Assembly (NCBI GenBank): GCA_003228395.1
Contig: QIDJ01000353.1
Coordinates: 1 to 7,370 of the forward strand
Direction of reading: 5' to 3'
Origin: Flammeovirgaceae bacterium
GTDB lineage: Bacteria; Bacteroidota; Bacteroidia; Cytophagales; Cyclobacteriaceae
Length of the DNA stretch: 7,370 nt
In this document: in pieces, positions 1 through 6,505 of the stretch
Layout: the number at the start of each line of letters is the position of its first letter
How positions within the stretch are numbered: position 1 is the stretch's first letter
Position numbers and translations under genes: made by a program
The notes under the pieces: generated by a model
What the model was told of the DNA's origin: nothing
Database searches by the model: none
The model's input: the letters and a program-made list of their open reading frames with translations, nothing else

Positions 1-2226
1 ATTTACATTTTCTGAAAGAAACCTGTAATAATTCATTGCCCATTCATCAAGCTTGCCTCTTCTAACCTTTAGTTTGGATATTACTTCCTCACCTGCAAGT
101 ATATAAACCGGTTGCTCCCAGGTTCCGATAGCGTCTTCAATGACCTCATCGGTCATGTCTTGCTGCAGTTCGTGTATAGCTGAACGCCAGTCTTCCGCAT
201 CCATTTCGCTTAGAAAATCACGATCGAAAAAGCGGGCATTGAACATAAATCCCGCAGGGTTTTTCAGGTCGTAATCAAAACCCTGAAATTTCGGCATTGC
301 CCATTTCTTCTTTACGATGCTCATTAAAAAGCCTTCGCTGACAAAAAAGGCGTTGTCGCGGTCGCGTGGAATGGGCCTGAATAGTTTACCCTTTCCTTTT
401 TTATGTTTAAAACCAGCCCATCTCCACTGGTCATCGTGGCGGTCCCAGTCGCCTATATAGAGATCAAAAAGGCGCGACTTTAAAACCCAATGCTGGTCAA
501 CATCGTTGTCATTATCTTTATACAATTGTTCCAGCATGTCAGCCGTATTATATATTTTTTTAGAATTCCCAAAACTGTCAACATCTTTGCGGTTTCCGGC
601 AGGCCTTTCTTCAAAAAGTACCAGGGTGTTTGCGAAATCGTAGCGGTAGGTACCAAACCTAGGGTCGTCAGGTATAAAGAACAATTGTGGATTGGTGTGA
701 TAGATACCGGCTGCTTCCGCCAGTTGAGGCACGGCAAATGCGCCGTAAGGATTGGAAGAAGAAATCTGATCCTGCACAAGATCTGCTGCAAAGGTCTCTC
801 TGAAAATATCAGGAATAGCTTTTTCAGCATATTTTTCGATCGATCTGATCACGTATTGTTTGCCGTCGGGGTTTTCAAGCCGGAGCGATTTGGTCTGCAT
901 GCCGCCACCACGTTTCAATATGGTCAATCCGCCTTTTACTTTACCGATATCAAATACAGGCACATTTACCTGAGCTGCCCATACATCCCGGTAATTTTTA
1001 CCCAGAATCCGGTATTTTTTTGAATTTACGATGTATTGCCGGCTGGCTACCGTGGTTATAATGCTATCTTGCAAATGGGTGGATTTTACAAATTCCGACG
1101 CTGAAACCGGGGGACTGTATATTCTCTTCATCAATTGCTTTTGAAAAAGATTATTACCATCCGCATCCCAAAATGAAACATCTGCTATCCCGTTTTCATA
1201 AAAATCGAGCCGGGCAAATCCAATAGTTTCTTTAACAAACTCTGAATAACCTTTAGGTTTAACATGCGTATGCTTCGACCCGGCGCCACTTACAATATAA
1301 TGAATACTGTCTTTATAACTGTATTGAAGGCTGTGTTCATGCCCTGCCACATGTATGAGGTCAGGGTACTGCTCGAAAAGTTCGACCAAATGGTCCCGGA
1401 ATGTTTCATACAACGGGTTGGCAATATCCTGCAAGTTGCCAACGTATTTTCGGTAAAACGGATACAGGGATCCGACAAGCGGTAGGGGCAAGTACAAATT
1501 GTCGCTCACATCGGTTAAAGGGAAAAGATGGTTTTTGAATGTGGTAACACCTCCATGGATGCCATATGAGAACATCGGATGATGCGATGCAACAATTATC
1601 TTTTTTCCTTCATTTCTGCGTAAAATATCTTCAGTAAGGGTTATCACATCAAGTGGTGTTTGCACCTGGCAGCCCTGTTCCTCGCGGGGTTTGTCCCATG
1701 GATGAAGAATCCACTGTGTATCGATGATGATCAGTACCAGATCATCTGCAAGTGGTATTTCCACAGGACCCGGGCAGCCATTGTCAGGAAGGTAAACATT
1801 TACACTGTCCATGAAATTTTCTACAAACTCCTCCTGGAAATAGTTGGCATATACGCCATTCTTTTTCCCCTTTTCCCAATCGTGGTTCCCCGGTATTACA
1901 AAAACACTCCCGGCAGCGTTTTTTGTAATACTGAGTTGTCCCATAATGATTTTTTCAGCGGTTTCGCGATACGGATCATCGTACGAGGGCATTCCTTTTG
2001 GATAAATATTGTCTCCCAGAAAAATAACGGCGCTGTTCCCGCCCGCCTGTTGCAGTTGGGATTTAAGAAGATTTATCTGCGGTGAGTTTACAACAGAGGA
2101 TTCACCGGCGTCACCTATCAGAAAAACCGAATACTTTGGTGGCGGTGCCTGACTGATTAGAATAGTCGTGCAGGACAGAGATAAAAAAAATGCTAAAACA
2201 ATAGTTTTCAAATAATCAGAGATCAT
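1..2226 (-). CDS. Exported metallophosphatase with a second, kinase-like domain (3' end outside window)
   Basis: 742 codons are in the window; the frame is open through position 1, so the C-terminus is missing. The ATG at 2226 overlaps the upstream gene's stop (ATGA). The N-terminus is a signal peptide with a candidate lipid-anchor Cys19 (FLSLSC, an imperfect lipobox). Residues ~32-300 form a calcineurin-like metallophosphatase with all main metal motifs: GDAGE (D39), FLGDN (D72), PGNHDW (N114/H115), SHHP (H215) and GHEH (H296/H298). Residues ~400-640 are a second conserved module: a Gly-rich RGGG (439-442) followed by TKSLRL, YVIRS (458-462), GDWDRHDDQW (592-601) and PIPRDRDNAF (618-627). 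The last two resemble the catalytic and metal-binding loops of atypical kinases such as CotH, HipA and Fam20; this is inference. Family members known to me are about 1,200 residues, some perhaps ending in an outer-membrane barrel, which cannot be seen here. Substrate unknown. Phosphatase fold confidence is high; the kinase-like reading is tentative. Confidence 0.9.
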   Translation of the reverse strand, partial: MISDYLKTIVLAFFLSLSCTTILISQAPPPKYSVFLIGDAGESSVVNSPQINLLKSQLQQAGGNSAVIFLGDNIYPKGMPSYDDPYRETAEKIIMGQLSITKNAAGSVFVIPGNHDWEKGKKNGVYANYFQEEFVENFMDSVNVYLPDNGCPGPVEIPLADDLVLIIIDTQWILHPWDKPREEQGCQVQTPLDVITLTEDILRRNEGKKIIVASHHPMFSYGIHGGVTTFKNHLFPLTDVSDNLYLPLPLVGSLYPFYRKYVGNLQDIANPLYETFRDHLVELFEQYPDLIHVAGHEHSLQYSYKDSIHYIVSGAGSKHTHVKPKGYSEFVKETIGFARLDFYENGIADVSFWDADGNNLFQKQLMKRIYSPPVSASEFVKSTHLQDSIITTVASRQYIVNSKKYRILGKNYRDVWAAQVNVPVFDIGKVKGGLTILKRGGGMQTKSLRLENPDGKQYVIRSIEKYAEKAIPDIFRETFAADLVQDQISSSNPYGAFAVPQLAEAAGIYHTNPQLFFIPDDPRFGTYRYDFANTLVLFEERPAGNRKDVDSFGNSKKIYNTADMLEQLYKDNDNDVDQHWVLKSRLFDLYIGDWDRHDDQWRWAGFKHKKGKGKLFRPIPRDRDNAFFVSEGFLMSIVKKKWAMPKFQGFDYDLKNPAGFMFNARFFDRDFLSEMDAEDWRSAIHELQQDMTDEVIEDAIGTWEQPVYILAGEEVISKLKVRRGKLDEWAMNYYRFLSENVN

Positions 2227-3137
2227 CCGGAGTACGCAAATTTTAAAATGTTTGCGGGCTGACCCCGTCCCTCGTTTGAGATATAAAGCGTACCATCGGA
2301 ACTAAAACAAATGCCCTCGGGTTGTCTGAAAATGTTAGGATTTAACCTGTAGTACTCCACTATATCACCTTCGCGGTCCAGCACCACCAATGATTTGCCC
2401 GTATGTGCAAGAAGATAAATACGATTAGTTAAAGGATGTACGGCAATCGCAGAAGGCCTGAATTCCACATTTTTGGGGAGTTCAATATCATTTTCCGATG
2501 CAAATTCTTTTATCTTATTAATGCTGACAACATACTGAGGTTTCTTTCGAAGTATTTTTTTCTCCAGGTCATAGGCAAATACCGACCTTCCCTTTCTCTT
2601 ATCCTCGCCCAGGTTACCATCCGCTTTACAGGCAAACAAGAGGCTGTGGGTTACCGGATCATATCCCAGTCCTTCCACATCATTTTTATTCGATAAAGTT
2701 GTTTCTATTTTTTTTACCTTCATTTCTTCTGCAGATGCTGCCGGGTATTTGAAACGGAATACGCTGCCATTACTTTTTAACACATAAACTTTCCCGTCAA
2801 CAAATTCCACGCCTTCATAATCGCCTTTTTTCCCAAATTTCAATTCCCGTTCGATATTGCCATTTTCAATGTTAATCACATAAAGAATCCCATATTCATC
2901 CTGTACGGCAATTAAGTGGGTATCATTCACACAACTTAATCCGGATATCTCAGCCAGGGTCTGTGGAAGCCTGAACGATAGATCCGGCTCATGAAGCTTA
3001 TACCCGGAACCCACATACATTTCAGGGGCATACATTTTTTCATAATAGGATTTTACCGCATCAGTACAGCTTGTATGCAACGCTATAATAAGGCTAATAA
3101 CGGTTATCAGTCTATAAAAAAACATTCTGTTCAGCAT
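2223..3137 (-). CDS. SdiA-regulated (YjiK-like) propeller lipoprotein
   Basis: 304 residues from the ATG at 3137. I chose this start because it puts a short basic N-region (MLNRMFFYR) before the hydrophobic stretch and a candidate lipid-anchor Cys24 (ALHTSC, a weak lipobox). The frame stays open upstream to ATG 3164 and TTG 3167, which would give an unusually long N-region. The mature part has beta-propeller-like repeats: EISGL (63-67), AVQDEYG (77-83), GDYEGVEF (105-112), NDVEGLGYDP (152-161), RPSAIAVHP (227-235) and QPEGICFSSDG (272-282). The recurrent Glu-Gly motifs and the EISGL/QDE/GDYEG order match the SdiA-regulated family. Members are exported or membrane-attached with no settled function; a binding or phosphoesterase-like role has only been guessed from the fold. 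It is the first gene of an operon with the downstream metallophosphatase, overlapping it by 4 bases, so the two are probably translationally coupled and act together at the envelope. Confidence 0.87.
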   Translation of the reverse strand: MLNRMFFYRLITVISLIIALHTSCTDAVKSYYEKMYAPEMYVGSGYKLHEPDLSFRLPQTLAEISGLSCVNDTHLIAVQDEYGILYVINIENGNIERELKFGKKGDYEGVEFVDGKVYVLKSNGSVFRFKYPAASAEEMKVKKIETTLSNKNDVEGLGYDPVTHSLLFACKADGNLGEDKRKGRSVFAYDLEKKILRKKPQYVVSINKIKEFASENDIELPKNVEFRPSAIAVHPLTNRIYLLAHTGKSLVVLDREGDIVEYYRLNPNIFRQPEGICFSSDGTLYISNEGRGQPANILKFAYSG

Positions 3138-3176
3138 TGGTTTGATTTGAAATGCGCAATACATCAATTTATTTCC

Positions 3177-3184
3177 TAATTTTA
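3177..3184 (+). promoter_or_regulatory. Candidate -7 box for HD/PycTM gene
   Basis: TAATTTTA matches the Bacteroidota -7 consensus TAnnTTTG at all but the last base. Transcription would begin near 3190, leaving a leader of roughly 15 bases before the ATG at 3206 and excluding the alternative ATG at 3152. TTTG motifs occur upstream at 3141-3144 and 3146-3149, but the closer one is 27 bases away, longer than the usual 19-21, so the -33 box is not convincing. Confidence 0.35.
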
Positions 3185-3186
3185 GA

Positions 3187-3208
3187 CATTAAAAATAACG
3201 ATTTAATG
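3187..3208. repeat. Short inverted repeat over the HD/PycTM start codon
   Basis: CATTAAA (3187-3193) and TTTAATG (3202-3208) are perfect 7-base inverted arms separated by 8 bases. The right arm contains the ATG start codon of the HD/PycTM gene and the left arm overlaps the minus-strand -7-like box. It could be an operator half-site pair, or a weak hairpin masking the start codon. Low GC in the arms makes a stable RNA hairpin unlikely, and chance is a real alternative. Confidence 0.35.
3190..3197 (-). promoter_or_regulatory. Candidate -7 box for the lipoprotein operon
   Basis: On the minus strand this reads TATTTTTA, one base off TAnnTTTG. An ATTG lies about 22 bases upstream on that strand, near the expected -33 position. 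Transcription would start near 3183, giving a leader of about 45 bases to the ATG at 3137. The region is AT-rich, so a chance match is quite possible. Confidence 0.3.
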
Positions 3209-4426
3209 CATATCGATTCCAATGTTGTAATTGAAACAAGAAAACACGTCGAAAAAATCCTTGGGGATCATTATTCGGAAGATTTCTATTATCATAGTTT
3301 TAAGCATACAAAGGAAGTAGTAAAGGCGGCAACTGAAATCGGAGAACATTCGGAGTTGACCGAGGAGCAACTGGAAATGGTAATTATTGCTGCCTGGCTT
3401 CATGATACCGGTTATTCCATAGGTTGTACTGACCATGAAAAGGAAAGCAGGAGGATTGCAAGAGAATTCCTTCAAAGTAAGGGCTTTCCTGAAGAAAGAA
3501 TTGCGGTAGTCGAAGATGCCATTGAAGCCACAAGAGTACCTCAAAGGCCTAGAGACATTATTGGTGAAGTATTGTGTGATGCCGACATGTATCACCTGTC
3601 AACGAGCCAGTTTATGAACAGATCTCTTTTGCTTAAAAAAGAAAATGAAGCTGTTCATGGCAAGACCATCGATGAAGAAAGCTGGATGCGTGAAACACTG
3701 AAATTCACTAATCAGCATAGCTACTTTACTAATTACGGTAAATACATACTGACTAAAAAGAAACGTAAAAACGTTAAAAAGCTTAAGAAGTTACAGGGCA
3801 AATCGGGCTCCGACAAGTATATTGACCAGTTGGAGAGCGAACTTGTTAAGCTCAAAAACAAGCTGGATCAGGAAAGAGAGATCAAACCTACCCGGGGTAT
3901 TGAAACCATGTTCAGGATCACATCGCGCAATCATCTTACGCTGAGTGGCATGGCCGACAATAAAGCCAATATAATGATATCGGTTAATTCAATCATTCTT
4001 TCCATTGTACTTACGGTACTGTTTAGAAAATTTGATGATGCTCCGTTTTTGGTTATTCCTGCCATTGCCCTTACTGCAACCTGCCTGGCAACAATCGTAT
4101 TTGCTATTTTAGCCACAAGGCCTAATATTTCCTCAGGAACATTTACCGATGAGGATATTAAAAACAGGAAAACAAATCTGTTGTTTTTTGGCAATTTCCA
4201 TGGAATGGGCGTCGATAATTATTTATGGGGAATGAAAGAAATGATGAAAGATGGTAATTACCTGTACAGCTCACTCATCAAGGATATATATTATCTGGGG
4301 GTTGTGCTGGGCCGTAAGTATAAGCTGCTGCGCACATCTTATACGGTTTTTATGTTTGGATTAATCATTTCTATCATTTTATTTATACTGGCGCAGATGT
4401 ATCCCTGGGTGTTTGCCGTATCGTAG
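3206..4426 (+). CDS. HD phosphohydrolase fused to Pycsar-type transmembrane effector domain
   Basis: 406 residues from ATG 3206. An in-frame ATG at 3152 is rejected because it lies upstream of the likely promoter and inside the divergent leader. Residues ~1-180 are a HD metal-dependent phosphohydrolase with a complete ligand set: YHSFKHTKEVV (H30, H34), WLHDTGY (H66, D67), H77 and CDADMYHLS (D125, D127). These blocks resemble class I cyclic-nucleotide phosphodiesterases (YHNxxHAxxV, HD, ADLS), which suggests but does not prove cyclic-nucleotide hydrolysis. A very basic stretch (183-195) and a predicted coiled coil (~203-225) follow. Residues ~232-400 match the PycTM domain: RNHLTLSGMADNKANIMISVN, then hydrophobic segments at ~255-273, 281-303 and 379-397, with SSGTFTDEDIKN and LLFFGNFHGM between them. 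In Pycsar defence, PycTM responds to a cyclic pyrimidine nucleotide and damages the membrane. Likely an inner-membrane protein with a cytoplasmic HD domain. Its last 44 bases overlap ppk1 on the other strand. Confidence 0.92.
   Translation: MHIDSNVVIETRKHVEKILGDHYSEDFYYHSFKHTKEVVKAATEIGEHSELTEEQLEMVIIAAWLHDTGYSIGCTDHEKESRRIAREFLQSKGFPEERIAVVEDAIEATRVPQRPRDIIGEVLCDADMYHLSTSQFMNRSLLLKKENEAVHGKTIDEESWMRETLKFTNQHSYFTNYGKYILTKKKRKNVKKLKKLQGKSGSDKYIDQLESELVKLKNKLDQEREIKPTRGIETMFRITSRNHLTLSGMADNKANIMISVNSIILSIVLTVLFRKFDDAPFLVIPAIALTATCLATIVFAILATRPNISSGTFTDEDIKNRKTNLLFFGNFHGMGVDNYLWGMKEMMKDGNYLYSSLIKDIYYLGVVLGRKYKLLRTSYTVFMFGLIISIILFILAQMYPWVFAVS
4383..4426. other. Tail-to-tail 3' overlap of HD/PycTM gene and ppk1
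   Basis: The plus-strand gene stops with TAG at 4424-4426 and ppk1 stops with TAA at 4385-4383, so the two coding regions share 44 bases in opposite directions. I see no hairpin plus T-run terminator on either strand near here. Both transcripts must therefore run into the opposing gene to some extent, giving complementary 3' ends. Confidence 0.85.
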
Positions 4427-6491
4427 CAACCATTTCAGACTCTTCCTTCTTTTTCAACCATAAATAGAAGTGCCGTTGCGCCCGGATTTCCCGTGTTCCG
4501 TTTTTATTCAGAATCACATTGTTGTTCAGCTCTTCATCCAGGATTCTGGCTTTGGTGTTGTCGTGTAATTGAAAAGCGATATAGTTGATCACTTCTTTTT
4601 TCAGGTTCTTGTCAAGTATCGGAAAGGTCACTTCAATCCGGTGATACAGATTGCGTTGCATCCAGTCGGCAGAGCCCATATAAACTTCAGGGTTACCACC
4701 GTTGTGAAAGATAAAGATCCGGGAGTGTTCCAGGTACCTGTCAACCAGCCTGATCGCCTTTATTTTATTCTCAAGCGGTTTTATGCCCGGTTTCAAACAG
4801 CATATTCCCCTGATGATCAGCCTTATGTTGACTCCGGCCAGTGCTGCTTCATAGAGCCGGTCAATCATCTTTTTATCTTCTATATTGTTTAATTTGAGAA
4901 GGATATCTGCCTTTTTTCCCATTTTTGCATTTTCAATTTCCCGGTCAATCAGGGCATTAAATCTGTCAGTCATATTAAACTGACTGACCAGTAACCGGTT
5001 TAATTTTTCAATGGGCTTGCGCCTGTACAGGTATTTGAATACGGCATCAATTTCAGTAGTAAGTTCCTGGTGTGCAGTAAGAAGGCCGTGGTCAGCATAA
5101 ATGTCCGCCGTTTTTTCATTAAAATTTCCGGTTCCCAGATAGGCATATGATTTTATATTGCCGTTTTCATCGGTTTTATGGACCAGAGCCGCTTTGGCAT
5201 GCACTTTCAGTCCGGGTATGCTGTAGGTGATCTTTACACCGGCTTCTTTCATTTTGTTGGCCCAGCGTAAATTATTTTCTTCATCAAACCTGGCTTTCAC
5301 TTCAATAAAGGCTTTTACTTTTTTGCCATTACGCGCTGCGCTTATCAGGGCGTTCACAATGAAGGAATCAGGGGCTACCCTGTAAAAGGTGGCTTTAATC
5401 TCATGTACGTTTGGATCAACGGCTGCTTCATTGAAAAACCGGAGTACATAATCGTAGGTGTGATAGGGGAAGTGAAAAAGTATATCCTGTTTGTCTATTT
5501 CATTGAAAATAGATATGCTTTCATCTAACATATATTTTCTTAAGGGGGGCCAGGGTCTTGTAACCAGCTCAGGATTTTTCTGGACGGACAGCGTAAATAA
5601 ATCATTCAGATTGTGGTACCGGCCTCCTGGCGTAAGATCTTCATCGCCGGTTTCTGTTGCTTCCATCATTACATTCAACATGTCAAAAGGCATGTTTTTA
5701 TCATATAGTAACCTGGAAGGAATTCCCACATTTCTTTTCTTCAACTGTGCTTTAATTTTTTCAACCAAATCGCCGGAAAATTCATCATCGATCTGAAGAT
5801 CAGAATCGCGGTTTAGCTTCACACAGAATCCGTCCGAAACGTTATACCCCGGAAAGATGAAGGGAAGATTCAGACGTATGATGTCATCGAGAAAAATAAA
5901 GTATGAGGTACCATTTTGCTGGAAATGATAAAACCTGTCGAGTGGAGGTGTGGGTATATTTACGTATGCATAAAATAGTTCACCGGATTCGACCGAAGTA
6001 AGTTTAAGCATCAGATAAAGAGCCCGGTTGGCCAGAAACGCCTTTTCACCGGGTTTCAGAATTACAGGCTGCAAATAAGATAGCACCCTGCTTTTGAAAT
6101 AAGAAGATAAGGACGGGCCGGCATCAGCAGGGATTTCATTTTTATGGTATGCCAGTACGATGTTATGTGCAGGTAGTCCGGGCAGGATTTCCTCAGTTAA
6201 GATAGCGCCAAACATTTCAAGTTGCCGCTGAACACGCACCTTAATTTCTTCGAGATTATTGTCGGGGTCTATATTTAATTTTTTGTTAATTTTTTTCTTG
6301 TTAAGCGCTTTGAAACTTTTCAATCCGGCCACCCTTACACGATAAAATTCATCGAGGTTCGAGGAAAAAATGGCCAGGAATTTTATTCGCTCATATAGTG
6401 GGAGCGATTTATCGGCCGCTTCTTCAAGTACTCTCCCGTTGAATGATAACCAACTGAGATCTCGGTTATTATACGGAGAATATGTATCCAT
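4383..6491 (-). CDS. ppk1: Polyphosphate kinase 1
   Basis: 702 residues, the full usual length. It reversibly transfers the gamma-phosphate of ATP onto polyphosphate through a phosphohistidine intermediate, usually at the inner membrane face. The N-terminal domain opens with the family signature NNRDLSWLSFN (8-18) and SSNLDEFYRVRVAG (43-56). The catalytic core has FPYHTYDYVLRFF (341-353), KATFYRV (366-372), EVKARFDEENN (397-407) and PGLKVHAK (426-433), where His431 corresponds to the phosphorylated His435 of the E. coli enzyme. It continues with YLGTGNFNEKTA (451-462) and DRYLEHSRIFIF (584-595), where His589 matches E. coli His592. No key residue is missing. The ATG at 6491 is the natural family start and lies 14 bases after the cyclase stop, so the gene is probably second in a cyclase-ppk1 operon. 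The last ~25 residues are hydrophilic, non-catalytic and overlap the convergent gene. Confidence 0.98.
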   Translation of the reverse strand: MDTYSPYNNRDLSWLSFNGRVLEEAADKSLPLYERIKFLAIFSSNLDEFYRVRVAGLKSFKALNKKKINKKLNIDPDNNLEEIKVRVQRQLEMFGAILTEEILPGLPAHNIVLAYHKNEIPADAGPSLSSYFKSRVLSYLQPVILKPGEKAFLANRALYLMLKLTSVESGELFYAYVNIPTPPLDRFYHFQQNGTSYFIFLDDIIRLNLPFIFPGYNVSDGFCVKLNRDSDLQIDDEFSGDLVEKIKAQLKKRNVGIPSRLLYDKNMPFDMLNVMMEATETGDEDLTPGGRYHNLNDLFTLSVQKNPELVTRPWPPLRKYMLDESISIFNEIDKQDILFHFPYHTYDYVLRFFNEAAVDPNVHEIKATFYRVAPDSFIVNALISAARNGKKVKAFIEVKARFDEENNLRWANKMKEAGVKITYSIPGLKVHAKAALVHKTDENGNIKSYAYLGTGNFNEKTADIYADHGLLTAHQELTTEIDAVFKYLYRRKPIEKLNRLLVSQFNMTDRFNALIDREIENAKMGKKADILLKLNNIEDKKMIDRLYEAALAGVNIRLIIRGICCLKPGIKPLENKIKAIRLVDRYLEHSRIFIFHNGGNPEVYMGSADWMQRNLYHRIEVTFPILDKNLKKEVINYIAFQLHDNTKARILDEELNNNVILNKNGTREIRAQRHFYLWLKKKEESEMVATIRQTPRDTSAPV

Positions 6492-6505
6492 TATTCGGGT
6501 TGATG

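Larger units (their letters stand above)
3138..3205. promoter_or_regulatory. Divergent promoter region between lipoprotein operon and HD/PycTM gene
   Basis: This is the only real intergenic gap in the window. It is AT-rich and must carry the start signals for both the leftward operon and the rightward HD/PycTM gene. Each strand has one element resembling the Bacteroidota -7 box (listed separately). No clear Shine-Dalgarno sequence is present before either start, which is normal for this phylum. The assignment rests on gene orientation plus weak motif matches. Confidence 0.6.

Noticed and set aside
480..830. 116-codon open frame on the minus strand
   Set aside because: Same strand but different frame from the metallophosphatase, whose motifs run uninterrupted through this stretch, so it is not a frameshifted piece.
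490..1023. 177-codon open frame on the plus strand
   Set aside because: It lies antisense to the conserved second domain of the metallophosphatase gene, and its product has no recognisable motif. The minus-strand frame shows clear family motifs throughout.
1660..2085. 141-codon open frame on the plus strand
   Set aside because: Antisense to the metal-binding motifs of the phosphatase domain (GDN, GNHD). It is a shadow frame with no domain of its own.
3152..3205. Longer start (ATG 3152) for the HD-PycTM gene
   Set aside because: The added residues are not HD-family-like, they overlap the divergent gene's leader, and the best -7 box would start transcription downstream of this ATG.
4330..4470. 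Intrinsic terminator at the convergent gene ends
   Set aside because: I looked on both strands and found no stable GC-rich stem followed by a T-run.
5491..5796. Plus-strand open frames within ppk1 (also 4569-4892)
   Set aside because: Antisense to strongly conserved ppk1 sequence; no independent coding evidence.
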